Positions 1 to 11,829 of a stretch of 64,000 nucleotides of DNA are shown one piece after another. The notes under the pieces were generated by a model. That model was not told the origin of the DNA. It ran no database searches and was given only the letters and a program-made list of their open reading frames with translations. The number at the start of each line of letters is the position of its first letter. Within the stretch, counting starts at the first letter, position 1. Made by a program: the position numbers and the translations under genes. This DNA comes from Hevea brasiliensis. Taxonomy: Eukaryota > Streptophyta > Magnoliopsida > Malpighiales > Euphorbiaceae. Location of the stretch: positions 62,307,309-62,371,308 of the forward strand of contig NC_079505.1 of assembly GCF_030052815.1 (NCBI RefSeq), in the 5' to 3' direction.

Positions 1-179
1 TTTTTGAATTTTCCAAATTAGTCAGATTTTGATAAACAGTAAAAATAACCTAAACCTCAGATAAAGTTTTTGAATAAGTAAATCTAGAACTATAATGAAA
101 TCAGATAAGATCAAGTGCTCCGGCACGCCGTGTAGCACGCCTTGCTCGGCTACACTGTAGACGGGTGAGGGGTGTTACA
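1..179 (+). mobile_element. Right end of an S-family long LTR (S0), cut by the window edge
   Basis: The last ~60 bases match the right end of the complete S copy at 1665-5014: both carry a CTGTAGACGGGT block just before the terminal GGGTGTTACA/GGGTGTCACA. The element ends at 179. The sequence that follows resumes inside a copia LTR, matching the LTR beginning at 19581 from about 19967 on. The left end and left TSD are outside the window, so length and TSD (expected CACAT) cannot be checked. Confidence 0.6.
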
Positions 180-1659
180 CACATGGACTTTACTCTTATC
201 AATTCATTGTCATATATCATATCAGTGCATATAATCTTTAGACCTGAGATAACACAGTTATCTTATAGATAGGTGGTTTAAGTTTGATACTGCTTTCATA
301 TATGTACTGTGTATGGGTATATGGGCATGTGTTGGCTCTTACTAATTATATATGGAGATAGGTGTTGATCAAGATGGAATCCGTTACCCTAAGTAAATAG
401 GGATAAAATTCTATGTTCATTTAATTGTTCTTGATGTTTCAAGTTCCTAGCTAGGACAGACAGATTTAGTTAGAAAAGAGTTTCTGACAAGAAATCTAAT
501 TAATCAAGAATTGAAATTAAAAGAGAACATAATGTTCATAGCAAATGGGGTTTGACATTAACCATGACTCCAGCTCGAATTGGGATTTTGTAACGGAGAG
601 ATTCTAGTGCATGGTAACATATTATTAAAGGTTCATTTAAGGTATTCCTTATTACTAATTAGGTGGCCATGGCATACTATGCTAGGTGTCAACCATGGTC
701 TATGAGATGTCTGAAATGATTTAGAGAAATTATTTACGGTAAGAAAAAGTTCTAATGATATTAAGAGTTAATATTATTTCTCATTGCCAATAAGTAATGG
801 GCTTAGTAAGTCACACATCTACATAAGCTAATGACCATTTAAAATGTGATTTAATTGATTAATTAAAGAGTTTAATTAATTAATTAAAGAAGTTTGGTTT
901 GCAATAAGATTGCAAAGTCCCTAGCATGACTTGAAACCAAATCTAGGTTATTGGATGTATATTATAAATTAAATTTATATTTAATTTGATTAAATATGAA
1001 TTTAATTATGAGAAATTAATTAATAGAGATTAATTAATTAATTAATTTATATTTGATATAAATTGATTTAAAGAGGGGAAATTATAATTTTGTGTTGAGA
1101 ACTCAAATTAAAAAGTAAGGGCAAATTGGTCTTTCCACATGGTGATATGTGGCACCATGAGATTGTGACACATGGCACCATGTGATCTTGCCACTTGTCT
1201 TTCTATGATGGAAGACCATATGTCATGATTTAAATGGAGCTTGAAACTTGGCTTCATAGGATTAAATCAAATAATAACAAGATGGGATCTTGTGATGACA
1301 TGTGGCAAGGGAGTAAGTTAGGGTTTGACCTAAGTATATAAAGAAAAGTTATAAAGAAAAAACACAATCCTCTATCTTTTCTCTCAAGTTGGATGGCAAC
1401 TTTGTCTCTCCCTCTCCTCTTCAATTTCTCAATTGATTCAAGGGAAAAACTATGATTTCCTCTTGAATTAAAATTATTAGAAAGTGTATCTAACACTCAA
1501 TACATTCATACAACCTTCACAAAGCATAAACCCCATCTCAAAATTGGTTAACAAGGCTTGAGAAGCCAATCTAGGGGCTGCCATTGCATCTTTGGTGTGT
1601 GCTTGTAGTGGACAAACTAGAGGGACAACATTGGGGTCCTAAGAACATCCTAAGAGGCT
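180..1659 (+). mobile_element. Ty1/copia LTR copy L0, first segment
   Basis: This matches the middle of the ~2.1-kb LTRs of copia elements A and B, for example the blocks around 20090-20700 and 39240-39900 (TACTGTGTATGGGTATA, GGTGTTGATCAAGATGGAAT, CTAGCATG.CTTGAAACCAAATCTAGG). It diverges more after about 1340 but keeps the GACAAACTAGAGGGACAACA block at 1612. It is interrupted at 179 by S0 and at 1660 by S1. It does not encode protein. It is an older or distinct subfamily member. Confidence 0.75.
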
Positions 1660-2536
1660 TCAATTGTAACACCCTCACTGTAGCCATTCCGTACATTCTA
1701 CTATTTCAGTGATCAGTGTTAGTCCGACAGCTAGAACATCTGGAAAAATATTTAGACTAGAGTGAGGAGTTATAAATAACTCAAATAATGGTAAGAAAAA
1801 TTTAAGGAAAAATTTTAGAAATGAAATACAACCAAGTTAAATGAGCCGGTGCCCTATCGATGGGTAACCCGAAGGGAAGTTGTAGTCTTCGCAGCTAGAA
1901 ATCCTAAACCTGGGAGAAAATTCATGAAATAATTCTTGGAACTCCAGAGAAGAGTCATTAAGGTTTCGATGGCATTAGAATTCCAAGAAAATGCTTAGAA
2001 AAATTTTTAGATCGGTACAAACGATTTTGGCTCGATAAGCCAAACGGAGAGCATTTTGGTCATTTCGTCTTCAGAGATGATTTTTGGCCAACTTGTCCAG
2101 TTAAATAAATAATTTATATGATATAAAATATGAATAAATAATGCTAAAAATTGAATTGAAAATGAGTAGAAAAGAAAAGAAAAGAAAATGGATGAAAATT
2201 TGAATTTTGACATCACATGATGTCATTAAGCCACTTCCACCCAATCACCTTGCAACAAGCCACTAAAAACCAAATTAAAAAGAGATAAAATAAGGAAAAT
2301 GGAAAAAAGAATTCTGCACTTCACCTTTCTTCTTTGGCCAACCCATATCTCTCTCTCTCTTCCTCCATTGATCTTCATCCTCCAAGCTCCATTTTTCACT
2401 TAAAATCACCATGAAAATCACTTTATTTCTTCATTAAATTTGATCCCTGCACTTTTATTAACCCCTAAGCAGCAAAAAGAAGAGGAGAATTGAAAGTTTA
2501 TCAAGTTGGGAATTCCATCAACCAAGGTTAGTGCTA

Positions 2537-2542
<6 letters not shown>

Positions 2543-2590
<48 letters not shown>
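2543..2590 (+). repeat. (TC)24 microsatellite inside S1
   Basis: An uninterrupted TC dinucleotide tract, preceded by a slightly imperfect TC-rich stretch. Confidence 0.95.
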
Positions 2591-2594
<4 letters not shown>

Positions 2595-3838
2595 TTCTTA
2601 TTTTCATGTTAGGATTTAAAAAAAAAAAATCAATTAGAAATTGTGGAAAAAGAAGAAAAATATGCATGATAGGACCACTTCAAATTTTGACAGCCAAGAG
2701 AGGGTGAGGATTTTGATGATTTACTTACAATTAAATTTGTGTATTGATGTCAATTGATGTGTATATATGGATTGGAGTTGGGGATTTTAGGAGTTGCATG
2801 AGATTGAGACTTTGATTAATTAGGGTTTGTGATGAATTGAGGGTTATTGTATTTTAATGTTAAGTGGAGTTTTAATGGTCAATTAGTGACCATTTGGCTG
2901 AGTATAATGAGGAATTGAAGTGAATTGTAGCTTTGGATTTGAGGTTGGGTGTGCTGCCTTGAGTGACCTGCAGGACTGGATGTGAGTCCAGCAAGTTTGG
3001 GCAGCTATAATTTGAGTTGTGTAGGTTCAATTGGTACAAGGCCAATTAGACATGAAATTAGACACATAATGGCACAACTTTGATGAAGGAACCCTATCCA
3101 GAAAACAAACTTAGGATACCCTAAAAATTGACCAAATCCGAGTAGCACCAATTCTGCCAGGGCAAAATGACCAAATGAACAGTGTTAATTTACTTGGTCA
3201 TAACTCAGTGTAGAAAAGTCCAATTGACCTGAAATTTATATCAATGGAAAGCTTAGGCAAATTAGAACAACTTTCATGTAGAACAAAAACTCAAATTCTG
3301 GACTTAACTAAATGAAATTGCTAGCCAAAATTGAACTACCAAATCTGACAGAACAAAAAATTGCCCAAAAATTCTAGGTAAAGGCAATTCGACTAGTTAT
3401 GGTGAAATAGCCATAACTTGAGCTAGAAAACTCCAAATTGGGTGATTCAAAATGTGAAATATAATTAGACACAATAAGGAACAACTTTGATGAAGAACAT
3501 TTGGCCAAATTCTCACTATAGAATGGCCTAATGGAACAGTGAACTCTAGCACCCAAAACTGAAATTTTTTATTTATTTTCCATTAGTTAGAAGTATGGAT
3601 TGACAACTAATGTCAACAATTTTGGGAATCAAAATGTGGTAAATCTATGTGATTAAAACTCATATAACTATTATATATGAGAAAGTCAATATTTTGACTT
3701 AAATGACCAAATGAATAGTAACCTTACATGTTAAGTACAAATATTCAAGAAATAACTTTGTAATATGCCCTAGTAGGCCTAGGGTGATTGGATTGGATAG
3801 GTTGGCATGCCAATAGGGTTCTGATAGCAGTACTGCGT

Positions 3839-3938
3839 ATGGCTTCATGCCATTCCGTGATATGATAGCCTATGGCTATACTGATTATGATGTTATACTT
3901 GGCTTTATGCCTTATTGTATTTATGGCTTATTAGCCAT
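3839..3938. repeat. Cluster of four short GGC/GCC hairpins in S1
   Basis: Four small inverted repeats follow each other: ATGGCTTCATGCCAT (3839-3853), TAGCCTATGGCTA (3866-3878), a weaker TTGGCTTTATGCC unit near 3899, and ATGGCTTATTAGCCAT (3923-3938). The short reading frame through this region looks incidental. Confidence 0.7.
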
Positions 3939-5019
3939 TCTGTCTGCACACCAGGAGACACATTATGACCGATGGTGTGACGGCCTGAGGTACCTGGTAC
4001 CCAATGCTAGTTTACCCGTTTATCCAATCCGGTCAATTTGTATAGGTTACTTGGACATGGAAAAGTATAAATGTAATTGAATTGATTATTAAAGGAAGTA
4101 AGGAGATTAAATATCAAGATAAAGAACAAGAATGATTACAATAAAATGAGGCTTTAAATCATCAAGAAAACAATTAATAAAATGCTAGAAAGAGTTAATA
4201 TCATAAGATGTAATTAGCCTTCGACTAAACAATAAGTTAGTAATTATTTATTTCTTATAAGCACAATAACTAGGAAATTTTTACTTTTATTTGCATATTA
4301 TATTTTCTTTTATTATTGGCACCACTAAGTTTTATGCTTAGTGCATCGCTTTTACAACGCGTAGATATTAAAGATTTGGCCAGAGAGCCCAGCAGATCAC
4401 AAACTGGGTGAGACTTGTATACAGATCTATATAGTTTCCGTGTCACCTCACAGACTACAGTGCATTGGTAGGACACTAGGTCCCATTTTGGTATTTTGTA
4501 CTGTTTGTATTTTGTAATTAAACTTTTATTTTCTCATGTATAGTTGAAACTCATGTAATATATTTTGGTATTAATGCAAATATTTATAATTTGTGTTTAT
4601 AAATGAAAATTTAGTATTTATTTGTGATTTGTACATGATTATCATGTGAAATGAATGATTGACAAATAGAAGAATTTTTGAAATATGATTGAGAAATATT
4701 GAGATTATGTTGATATAATGGAGTTTGAGAATGATGGGAAATGTATTGGAAGTGTTTTTCACAGGTTCCAAAGAACTTTTTTATTTATTTTTAGCCGGTA
4801 CTCTGCTGGATTTTCTATAAAATTTTCGGAACCTCAAACGAATTTATAATTTCAATAAATGACTTAAATGAGTCAAATTTCACAAATTGCACTTCATAAC
4901 CAAAAAGAAATAAATTAAGAAAGGATATAAATAAATGAGATAAAAAATGGGGTTCCGGTACACTGTGTGACATAACTTGCTTGGCTATGCTGTAGACGGG
5001 TAACGGGTGTCACATCAAT

Positions 5020-5263
5020 TATGCATCAAGAGGTTAGTACCTAAAAATCCCTCTTTTAGTTATGATTTAATTGAATTAAATGTTAATCTACAATCTTTAA
5101 TGGCAAATGAAATTTTAATGCATGCTAAGATGTGTTTTGGTATGCAATTGGGCATTGGAAATTGATTAGGATCATAAGACACTTGGTATGGTGCATGTAA
5201 CCTTAGAAATAATTTTTGAAATTCAAGGTTCTAATGCCTTTTATTCACACTTCCACTCCTTCA
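5020..5263 (+). mobile_element. Ty1/copia LTR copy L0, terminal segment
   Basis: This resumes the LTR after the S1 insertion. GCATCAAGAGGTTAGT matches the reverse complement of the A LTR near 21410, and the end CACTTCCACTCCTTCA is equivalent to the LTR ends of B (31651, 44809). No tRNA primer-binding site follows, unlike B. So this is a 3' LTR or solo LTR rather than a 5' LTR. Confidence 0.6.
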
Positions 5264-5590
5264 ATAAGATCCAAGATGCAATTATCATTAGACTCAAAAA
5301 TATTAATTTTATCTATAGGGTCTAAGATGAAATTATCATTAGACCTAAAATATTTTAATTATTACTTGATTTATAAAGTTTAAGATGGAATTATTATTAA
5401 ACTCTAAAAATCTTATAATTTGATTCTATATTTATATATTTTAATCCTGAGGATTTAAGATTAAATTATCATTAAATCCAAACAAGCTTTTTAATTAATC
5501 TAAGATACAATTATCATTAGACTTCAAGATCTTAATTTATTAATTTTAATTTAAAGGGGCTTAGAATACAATTATCACTAATCCGTAACA
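5264..5590. repeat. Array of six near-palindromic ~25-bp repeats
   Basis: Units of the form GTCTAAGATGAAATTATCATTAGAC recur near 5269, 5320, 5388, 5454, 5499 and 5560, 45-70 bases apart with AT-rich spacers. Each unit is itself nearly palindromic (GTCTAA...TTAGAC). No coding potential is seen. Confidence 0.7.
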
Positions 5591-7640
5591 TCATTATTAC
5601 AAATTAGAATGCGAAGGCTAGACCCCAGCAAGTGCATTGCCAATAGAAATTTGAGAGTGCACCAACCCATGGGATAAATATTCTCTTTCCAAGTTCAATT
5701 CAAGACCAGCCTCACCCAAAGAACTATATAGCAAGTCTTCATTGTCTTGATCACATCCAGAAAAGTATTAATAAAATAGATCTCCACTCACTATAATTGT
5801 AAAAATCCAATACTAGGTTTAACAGAATTAGCCATCTAAGTCCTCAAATGCCGAATAATCAATATTAATTGTGATCAACCAAATATTTTCTGTCAAGTGA
5901 AAGATTGCAGTCCATATGAACAAAATGATAAGTCATCTAAATGGCCATTGATGCACTCTATTTATTCACTCATTTGCAACTATAAAACTTTAACCAACTC
6001 AGGAGATACTTCAAATATTAAAGCTTTCCAATTACTTCAAAAATAAAATGCTATTCATGTACTAATAAAGAGGATAAGAAATTTTATTCTACATGAACTG
6101 CAGAATTGTTTTACCCCAATAAAAAATAAAAATAAATAAAAAAATAATGGATATTCAAGTAAATCAAGAGACACAACATGATCCCAGAATAACATTTCGA
6201 TTTTTATATTAGCACAAATATGACAATAAAGTTACCCTTTTCCAAATTATAGAAATTGTCAAAGAACAAGAAAGTCAGTAAATGGTAAGCACACAACCCA
6301 AATACAACATTCTTCCATTTATCCATTATCACATAGCAACAATAAAAACATTTTGCAATATTTAAATTTGGATGAAGAAATCAAACCCCTCTCCTTCTTA
6401 TTGAAACATCAATCTAGAGCAAAAATGAGAAAGGGGAAGCTGCGATGGTGCAAGGTCACCGAAGATGGAGCATGTCTGAGGTGGATTTCGAGTTTGGTCC
6501 ACTGAAATATACTGGTCCTAAATCAGTGTCGCTGGTGAGGAGGACTAAACTATTAAAGGTATTGAGAAATTGCTCTAGCTATGGAGAGTGAGCATTGATG
6601 ATGAAGGAATCTGCTAGTGTTGGCGTGAAGAGGAGGCAAAATAGGTCTTGGGTCTACTGGTGATGGAATGGAGGAGTGAGAATTGTGGTTCTTCAGTGGT
6701 GAATATGATGGAAAATGGTCCCTACTGATCTGATGCGTGTAGGTTTTTATCAGAGAATTCTGTATCGAGAACAGAAATGTGAAGAATAGAGTCAAAAGGG
6801 GAGAAGAGGGGTTTTTTAACAGATAACTAGGAAGCTTTGGAAGTTTTACAAAAATTAATTCATCCTTAATTAATTTCTATCGTCTTCTATTTCTCCTAAA
6901 AAATAAAATGGGAGTATATCTCAAACTTAATGGCTAAAATTAAGACCTAATAGAATATTTTTCCTCTTTCTAAAAAAATAAAAATAAAAAAATAGAATTC
7001 AGGATAAATTGAAACTGTGAAATCAAAATCAAAATTGAATCCAAACAATGAATTTCATTCACTTTTAATTTCTCTTTTTTTTTAATTAAATGACAAAAAT
7101 AAAATTACAGTTTTGAAACCTAAAATTAAAATTAAAAACGAAGATAAAAAAAATGCAGTGAAGATTGAAATCGAAAATGCCAACCAAAATTTAAAATAAA
7201 TTGATTTTTATTTTTCTTCTCTTTTACTTTACTTTTATTTTATTTATTTTATATTTATTATTTTTTTTAATTTTATTTTAGGGCAGACAAAATATAGTGT
7301 CTATAATGATGAATAAAATATGCTATTTATATCTAATGTGTTTTTGTGACAAGTTTAGCATAATGAGATTATACCATATGATAGAATTTGGTAAATATGT
7401 TTCAAACATGCTAAAAAATTAATCATATGTAACCTACCAAATTTCTTCACATTTCAATACAAGGCAATCACCTTGCCTAAAGGTATTCCAAAAGCTATCT
7501 CAAAGATACCAAAATGAGAAATAAGTAATTCAGCTTGACAAAATAAACTTTGAATCTTCAAACATAAGATAAGTTTTCAGCTAAACAAAATAATTCATAA
7601 CTAGCCAACTATATGGTTGTACAAAATCACACTTTACCTT
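5591..7640. other. Unassigned AT-rich stretch
   Basis: I recognise no gene or transposon domain here. There are several A- or T-rich runs. Short reading frames such as the one at 6553-6795 on the minus strand have no recognisable family features. It may be intergenic DNA or very decayed repeats. Confidence 0.4.
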
Positions 7641-7649
7641 TATCATCTT

Positions 7650-7910
7650 CAATGAACTATTCATGCTAAAATGCTTCATTTGTATTTCCCTTTCCTTTTG
7701 TCGGTATGTTTGTAGTTGTCTTGGATCTAGTACATGAAGCATTATACTGAGATGATGGTTATGATGGTTGATAAGATAAAGCTTAAGATCCATTTGGCTA
7801 AGATGAAGGCTAGGAGGGTGCTTGAGATCCAATTGGCTAGGATGATGGCTATTGTATTAGATGCACTTGTGTTGGTATTCCTCTAGCTACTTTAGCAGTT
7901 ACTATTGGTC
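7650..7910 (-). pseudogene. MULE transposase C-terminal Ser/Pro/Gln-rich tail, decayed
   Basis: Read on the minus strand this gives a low-complexity Pro-Ser-Ser stretch in which several expected Gln codons are TAG, followed by a Lys/Thr-rich end. Plant MuDR-like transposases often end in such a Ser/Pro/Gln-rich tail. It lies in the same orientation as the MULE remnant at 9740-11275, with the LTR at 7998-9427 between them. Assignment to the same gene is inference. The TAG-for-CAG pattern fits C-to-T decay. Confidence 0.4.
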
Positions 7911-7997
7911 CATATGCAACTTCAACTGTCCTCTTGATACACTTTATCATATATGTATTTTAAGGCACCTTTGTGTTGCATTTCATAATATTTAGGT

Positions 7998-9427
7998 TGT
8001 TAACTTCAAGAATTTTACTTAGTTTTATCAATTTTTGTTAGTTTTAATAATCTCTACTTAATTTCGTGTTTTTGTACCTTTTCAGGTGATTTAATAAGGA
8101 GCCAAGGCATAGAAGTTAATTGAATATGTTGAGAAGTCAGAAAAGTCAAGGAAGAATGCTACACAAACTACACGGGTCGTGTAAAACCAAAGCCCACCCC
8201 ATGAAACATTCTGGCTATGAGAACCTAAAGAAGCTTGAAAGGACTCAAGTACATGGGCCATGTATTTGACCCCGTGTAATATGCCATGCCCAGTGTAATC
8301 TTCTGTTCTCCCTAAAATAAGAAATACAGAGTGGTCCAGAAACTTACATGGTCTGACCAGTGCAGTGCCATACGGGCCATGTAAAATGCACCTAACAAAA
8401 CTTTTAATTTGACCTGGATTCTGCTGCATTCATTTTGAACAGACTTTTAAGACTTTTGGAACTCTGAAACAAAACCTCTAAGCACCTTATATAAATACTA
8501 GAAGACAAAAACAAGTAGAAAGGAATTTGTTTTGCTTTCAACCCTAGTTTTCTAAGTAAGTTGGAGACAGTCTGCATCAAAAGCTCAAGAGAAGGATTCT
8601 CAGCTAAAGTTTAAAAAGTCCAAGGCTACAGACCCTTGTTCTGGGTTCTTTTGTTATACTTCTTCAAATTTTTTTATTTTTTTATTTTAATTTTAATATG
8701 TTTTTTAAACTCACCTTGAGTAAGTAGTTTGTGTAATTCTAGGATTAGGAAAGTAGCATTCTCAAATTCTATTATGGATCTATGCTAAAGTTATTTAATA
8801 AATCTAAGTTTTGTTCTTTGATTTAATCTTCTGTGTTCTTAATGCATCTATGTGTTGGTAACCACTTAGTTATGATATAAGATACTAATTGAAGAACTAA
8901 AAGGTGAAGGTTAGTATTGGAAATCAGGATTTTGAACCTAGAAAATCTGACCTAGAGATAGGCTGAAATCCTTTGTGGAGTTCAATAATTAATCAAAGAG
9001 CTAAAAAGGTTTTAATTAAGATTGATCGCCATGAAAGTATGGTTTAGGTTAATTAAAATACACCTTAGGTGCCTTGAAAGAGGACTTAAGATATCTTAGG
9101 ATTAATTTCCATCAAAGTAATAATTCTCAATTTGTTGAATAGGTAAAGTTAAGTCTATAATAAGGTTGAAGTGTGAAATCCTAATCCTAGAATTGTTTAT
9201 TTGAATTGCTTTTTAAATTTAAGTTTACTACTTTGCCTTCTTTTATTCTCAACATCTCTAGTTAGTTTAAATTATTTAATTTAAATCTCTCTCATCATAT
9301 TCGATAGTCTAAACAGTTAAAGTAGCTATCTAGCTTGGTACTTACAAATTCCTTGTGGGAACGATACTCTATTCACTATTATATTACTTGCTCATGATCC
9401 GTGCACTTGCGTAGTTGTAAACTAACA
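7998..9427 (+). mobile_element. Gypsy-type LTR or LTR fragment inside the MULE remnant
   Basis: The sequence begins TGTTAACTTC and ends AACTAACA, giving a TGTTA/TAACA terminal inversion. It has the build of Athila/Tat-type LTRs: early blocks with repeated ACACGGG/GGGCC.TGTA motifs, and a late block reading CCTTGTGGGAACGATACTC followed by a GTGCACTTGCG motif. No matching TSD was found (TAGGT against AACAC), so boundaries are approximate. No internal coding region is present. Confidence 0.5.
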
Positions 9428-9739
9428 AACACTTCTCACATGGCATCTAGAAAAAAATTACAACTTTTAACTCATGCAATGTTGCACTATATATACACAA
9501 ATATATACAATATAAGTATGACATTTATGAAAGAATCATAACTTATTACCCTTGCATGCACAAAGCCTAAGTTCACTTATATCATAACACCATATCCTGC
9601 TCTTGTCTAAAAAAAGAAAATTACAATGCACTAGCTATTAGTGAATACACTAAGAAGTAAAACATAAAATATGGATGACAAAAACATTACCATCATCCTT
9701 TCTTTTGCCTTATTTCTTATTACAATTCACATTCTTGGT

Positions 9740-11275
9740 AATTTTGCACACTTGGCACAGTAAACATGCTCCACCAGTGGGACCAGATGGCACACACCCT
9801 TCAGTTATGTTGGATTGGATAATCCCACTTATTACCCTAACTTTAATGTGATGAAGTCTTGGTCTGCCCCTCTTGTTTTATCATTGGCATAAGCATTATA
9901 TGTTAATGTAGCATGCTTAACACAAGGTTAGATAACAGCTTAAAGATTAAAGAAAAATTAACAATGCACATTACCTTTGGTGGCCATTTAGCTGCTAGTT
10001 TATCCAAGTTTGGAGCCCTCTTTTGTTATGGCCAATTTACTAGCAATACTGGCAAGTCATTTCCATTCCAGCTTTACTCATTGTAGCTTGAGATGACCCT
10101 TCTTCTTCAATTATGTCCTTTTTTATATATTTTTTTTTAGGTTTACCTAGCATCCCCTTGTATTCATGTGGCAAAATGGGTGTATCATTGACTTAGGGCT
10201 AGATGTTAGCAACATATATAGTCCATGGGCAACTCCCTGAACATCTAGCCTCCATCCTTAACTCATAAGTTCTTTTCCATCCTATATCGTAACCATTAGA
10301 TATTGCATAATTTTGCACACATTCCCTGAATTGTTTGCCCATTCTTAAAGAGCATGTCTATAACAAAATTAAACGAAGTGTGATCACAGCTTGAATTTTA
10401 CAAAATTTGCCTTTTCCTTTTCTTCTTAGTAGGTTCCCCTAAATCATTCCTATCCTAGCATAAGGATTTTCAAAACCATCATCCTTAGACTCTTCATACT
10501 CACTAACATTCTTAGTTTCATCACAAATATTACTTGCACCATGCACATTACTTTTATGATTAGGATAAGAAGTCCCTAACATGTTATCAAATGCATCAAC
10601 ACTTGCACAATGACGCACAAGTGTTTCTTTAACTGCCTTCTTATTTTTTAAAGTAATTATAAAATCTCCATCATCAGTCTCATATTCAACAATCAAACTC
10701 TCATCAATTAAGTTTTCTCCCTCATTATTAACTGTGAGCTAAAACTCCTTATCACTACTTTCATTGAACATAGGTGCATCATGGAATGGCATTTCTGTTT
10801 AAGGTTTACCAATTGGCTCAACATTTTGTTCACATAAATTTACATCATTAATGCACTCATCCACAACTGCACTAGCATGCTTGCCAACTTTCCTACTCCC
10901 AGAACCATAATGCAGGCCATAAAATTCATATTCATTTATATCCTAATTATTAGTAATAGTCTTTGAACTCTTACCATTATCTTCCTTGAACTCAATGAAG
11001 ATCTTAAGAAAACCAAATTTATTTCTTTCCTCCCACATTTGTGTAACTTTAGTATCATTATAAACTAGTGCTTGGAAGTCCCATGACCCCAGGTTTATAA
11101 TATCCTATTTTAGACATGTCACAATACCCCTCCTCCTTGCACTTCATAACAATATACTCATAACCCATTTCATGGCAATCACTCCAACCACCCATAATAT
11201 ATGTCCCACCAACGTAGGCATAAACTAGATCCTCACTAAATTTCCCACCAATATGCACCTCAACAGGACATTTGT
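9740..11275 (-). pseudogene. Mutator-like (MuDR-type) transposase remnant with the catalytic core deleted
   Basis: Reading the minus strand from 11275: a PB1-like N-terminal domain (11058-11275) with HIGGKF, AYVGGTY and a GYYKPG motif; an acidic linker (10439-10696); and a MuDR DNA-binding domain (about 10205-10365) with GKQFRECVQNYAISNGYDIG, then CSGSCPW. A C-terminal segment follows (about 10010-10150) with GKPKKKYIKK, then MTCQYC..IGHNKRG, a CCHC knuckle whose final Cys is lost and which carries a stop. KRGRPR lies near 9850. The several-hundred-residue DDE transposase domain and SWIM finger expected between the DNA-binding domain and the knuckle are missing, since only about 60 bases separate them. 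It cannot encode an active enzyme. Order and motifs are seen; family assignment is from established knowledge of plant MULEs. Confidence 0.75.
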
Positions 11276-11785
11276 AATCACAGTATAAATATAAAAAATA
11301 TAATTACCTTTTCTACTTAATAAGTAATTAATACATAAATCAATATTAATTTTGACTTTTACAAGAATAAACCCTAACTACATGGCAATAATCCTAACTT
11401 GTGCATGCAAACAGTCACCATGCTATGTAGTTTGGCTTGGATATCATTGAAATCAATAGGAATAACAAACAAAATTCATTGGATATTCTAATCAACTTTC
11501 ATATTTAATATAAAATTTCATTGACTTCAATAGCATACACAATAACCTTCACGAAATCATATGTATTAGTAATTAAGGCATATATATAAAATATCTCTTT
11601 TTCTTTGTCTTTAAAAGTTGCCTCTAATCACCAACTTTTTTTCTTCATTTGGCTTGTAAAAGTGAGGAACACTACACACCTAGCCTCAAGAAATTATTGA
11701 TGACATAAAGTTACGGTCTATCTTCCACTTAGCTGGCTCCACTATGGGTGCCAGCACAACGCAGATTCATTCATACTTTGTCTCA

Positions 11786-11826
11786 CCCCCCCCCCCCCCC
11801 CCCACCCTCTCTCTCTCTCTCTCTCA
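11786..11826 (+). repeat. C18 homopolymer followed by a TC microsatellite
   Basis: An 18-base run of C (11786-11803) is followed by ACC and about ten TC units. Homopolymers this long are sequencing- and assembly-sensitive. Confidence 0.9.
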
Positions 11827-11829
11827 ATA

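Larger units (their letters stand above)
1665..5014 (+). mobile_element. S-family solo LTR (S1), 3350 bp, TSD TCAAT
   Basis: The element begins TGTAACACCC and ends GGGTGTCACA. It is flanked by a perfect 5-bp duplication TCAAT (1660-1664 and 5015-5019), the signature of retroviral-type integration. No PBS, PPT or pol domain lies inside, so it reads as a solo LTR (or a very long non-autonomous LTR-like unit). The two ends match three other copies here (40149, 53762, 37481-39213). Ends of the TGTAACACCC...GGGTGTTACA type are common in Tekay/Del-like Ty3/gypsy LTRs. That lineage call is inference, since no internal region is present. Confidence 0.75.

Noticed and set aside
1254..1496. Minus-strand frame of 80 residues
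   Set aside because: It is inside the L0 LTR copy, and homologous positions in the other LTRs are not open.
3847..4080. 77-residue reading frame as a membrane protein gene
   Set aside because: It lies inside an LTR over a hairpin cluster, and I find no corresponding frame in the sister copies.
6553..6795. Minus-strand frame of 80 residues as a host gene
   Set aside because: No family features, no codon or splice context; unsupported.
8091..8429. 112-residue minus-strand frame as a gene
   Set aside because: It lies within an LTR-like sequence with repeated ACACGGG-type motifs; coding capacity is incidental.
7998..9427. Complete LTR retrotransposon at this site
   Set aside because: No internal region, no PBS and no matching TSD; only an LTR or fragment is supported.
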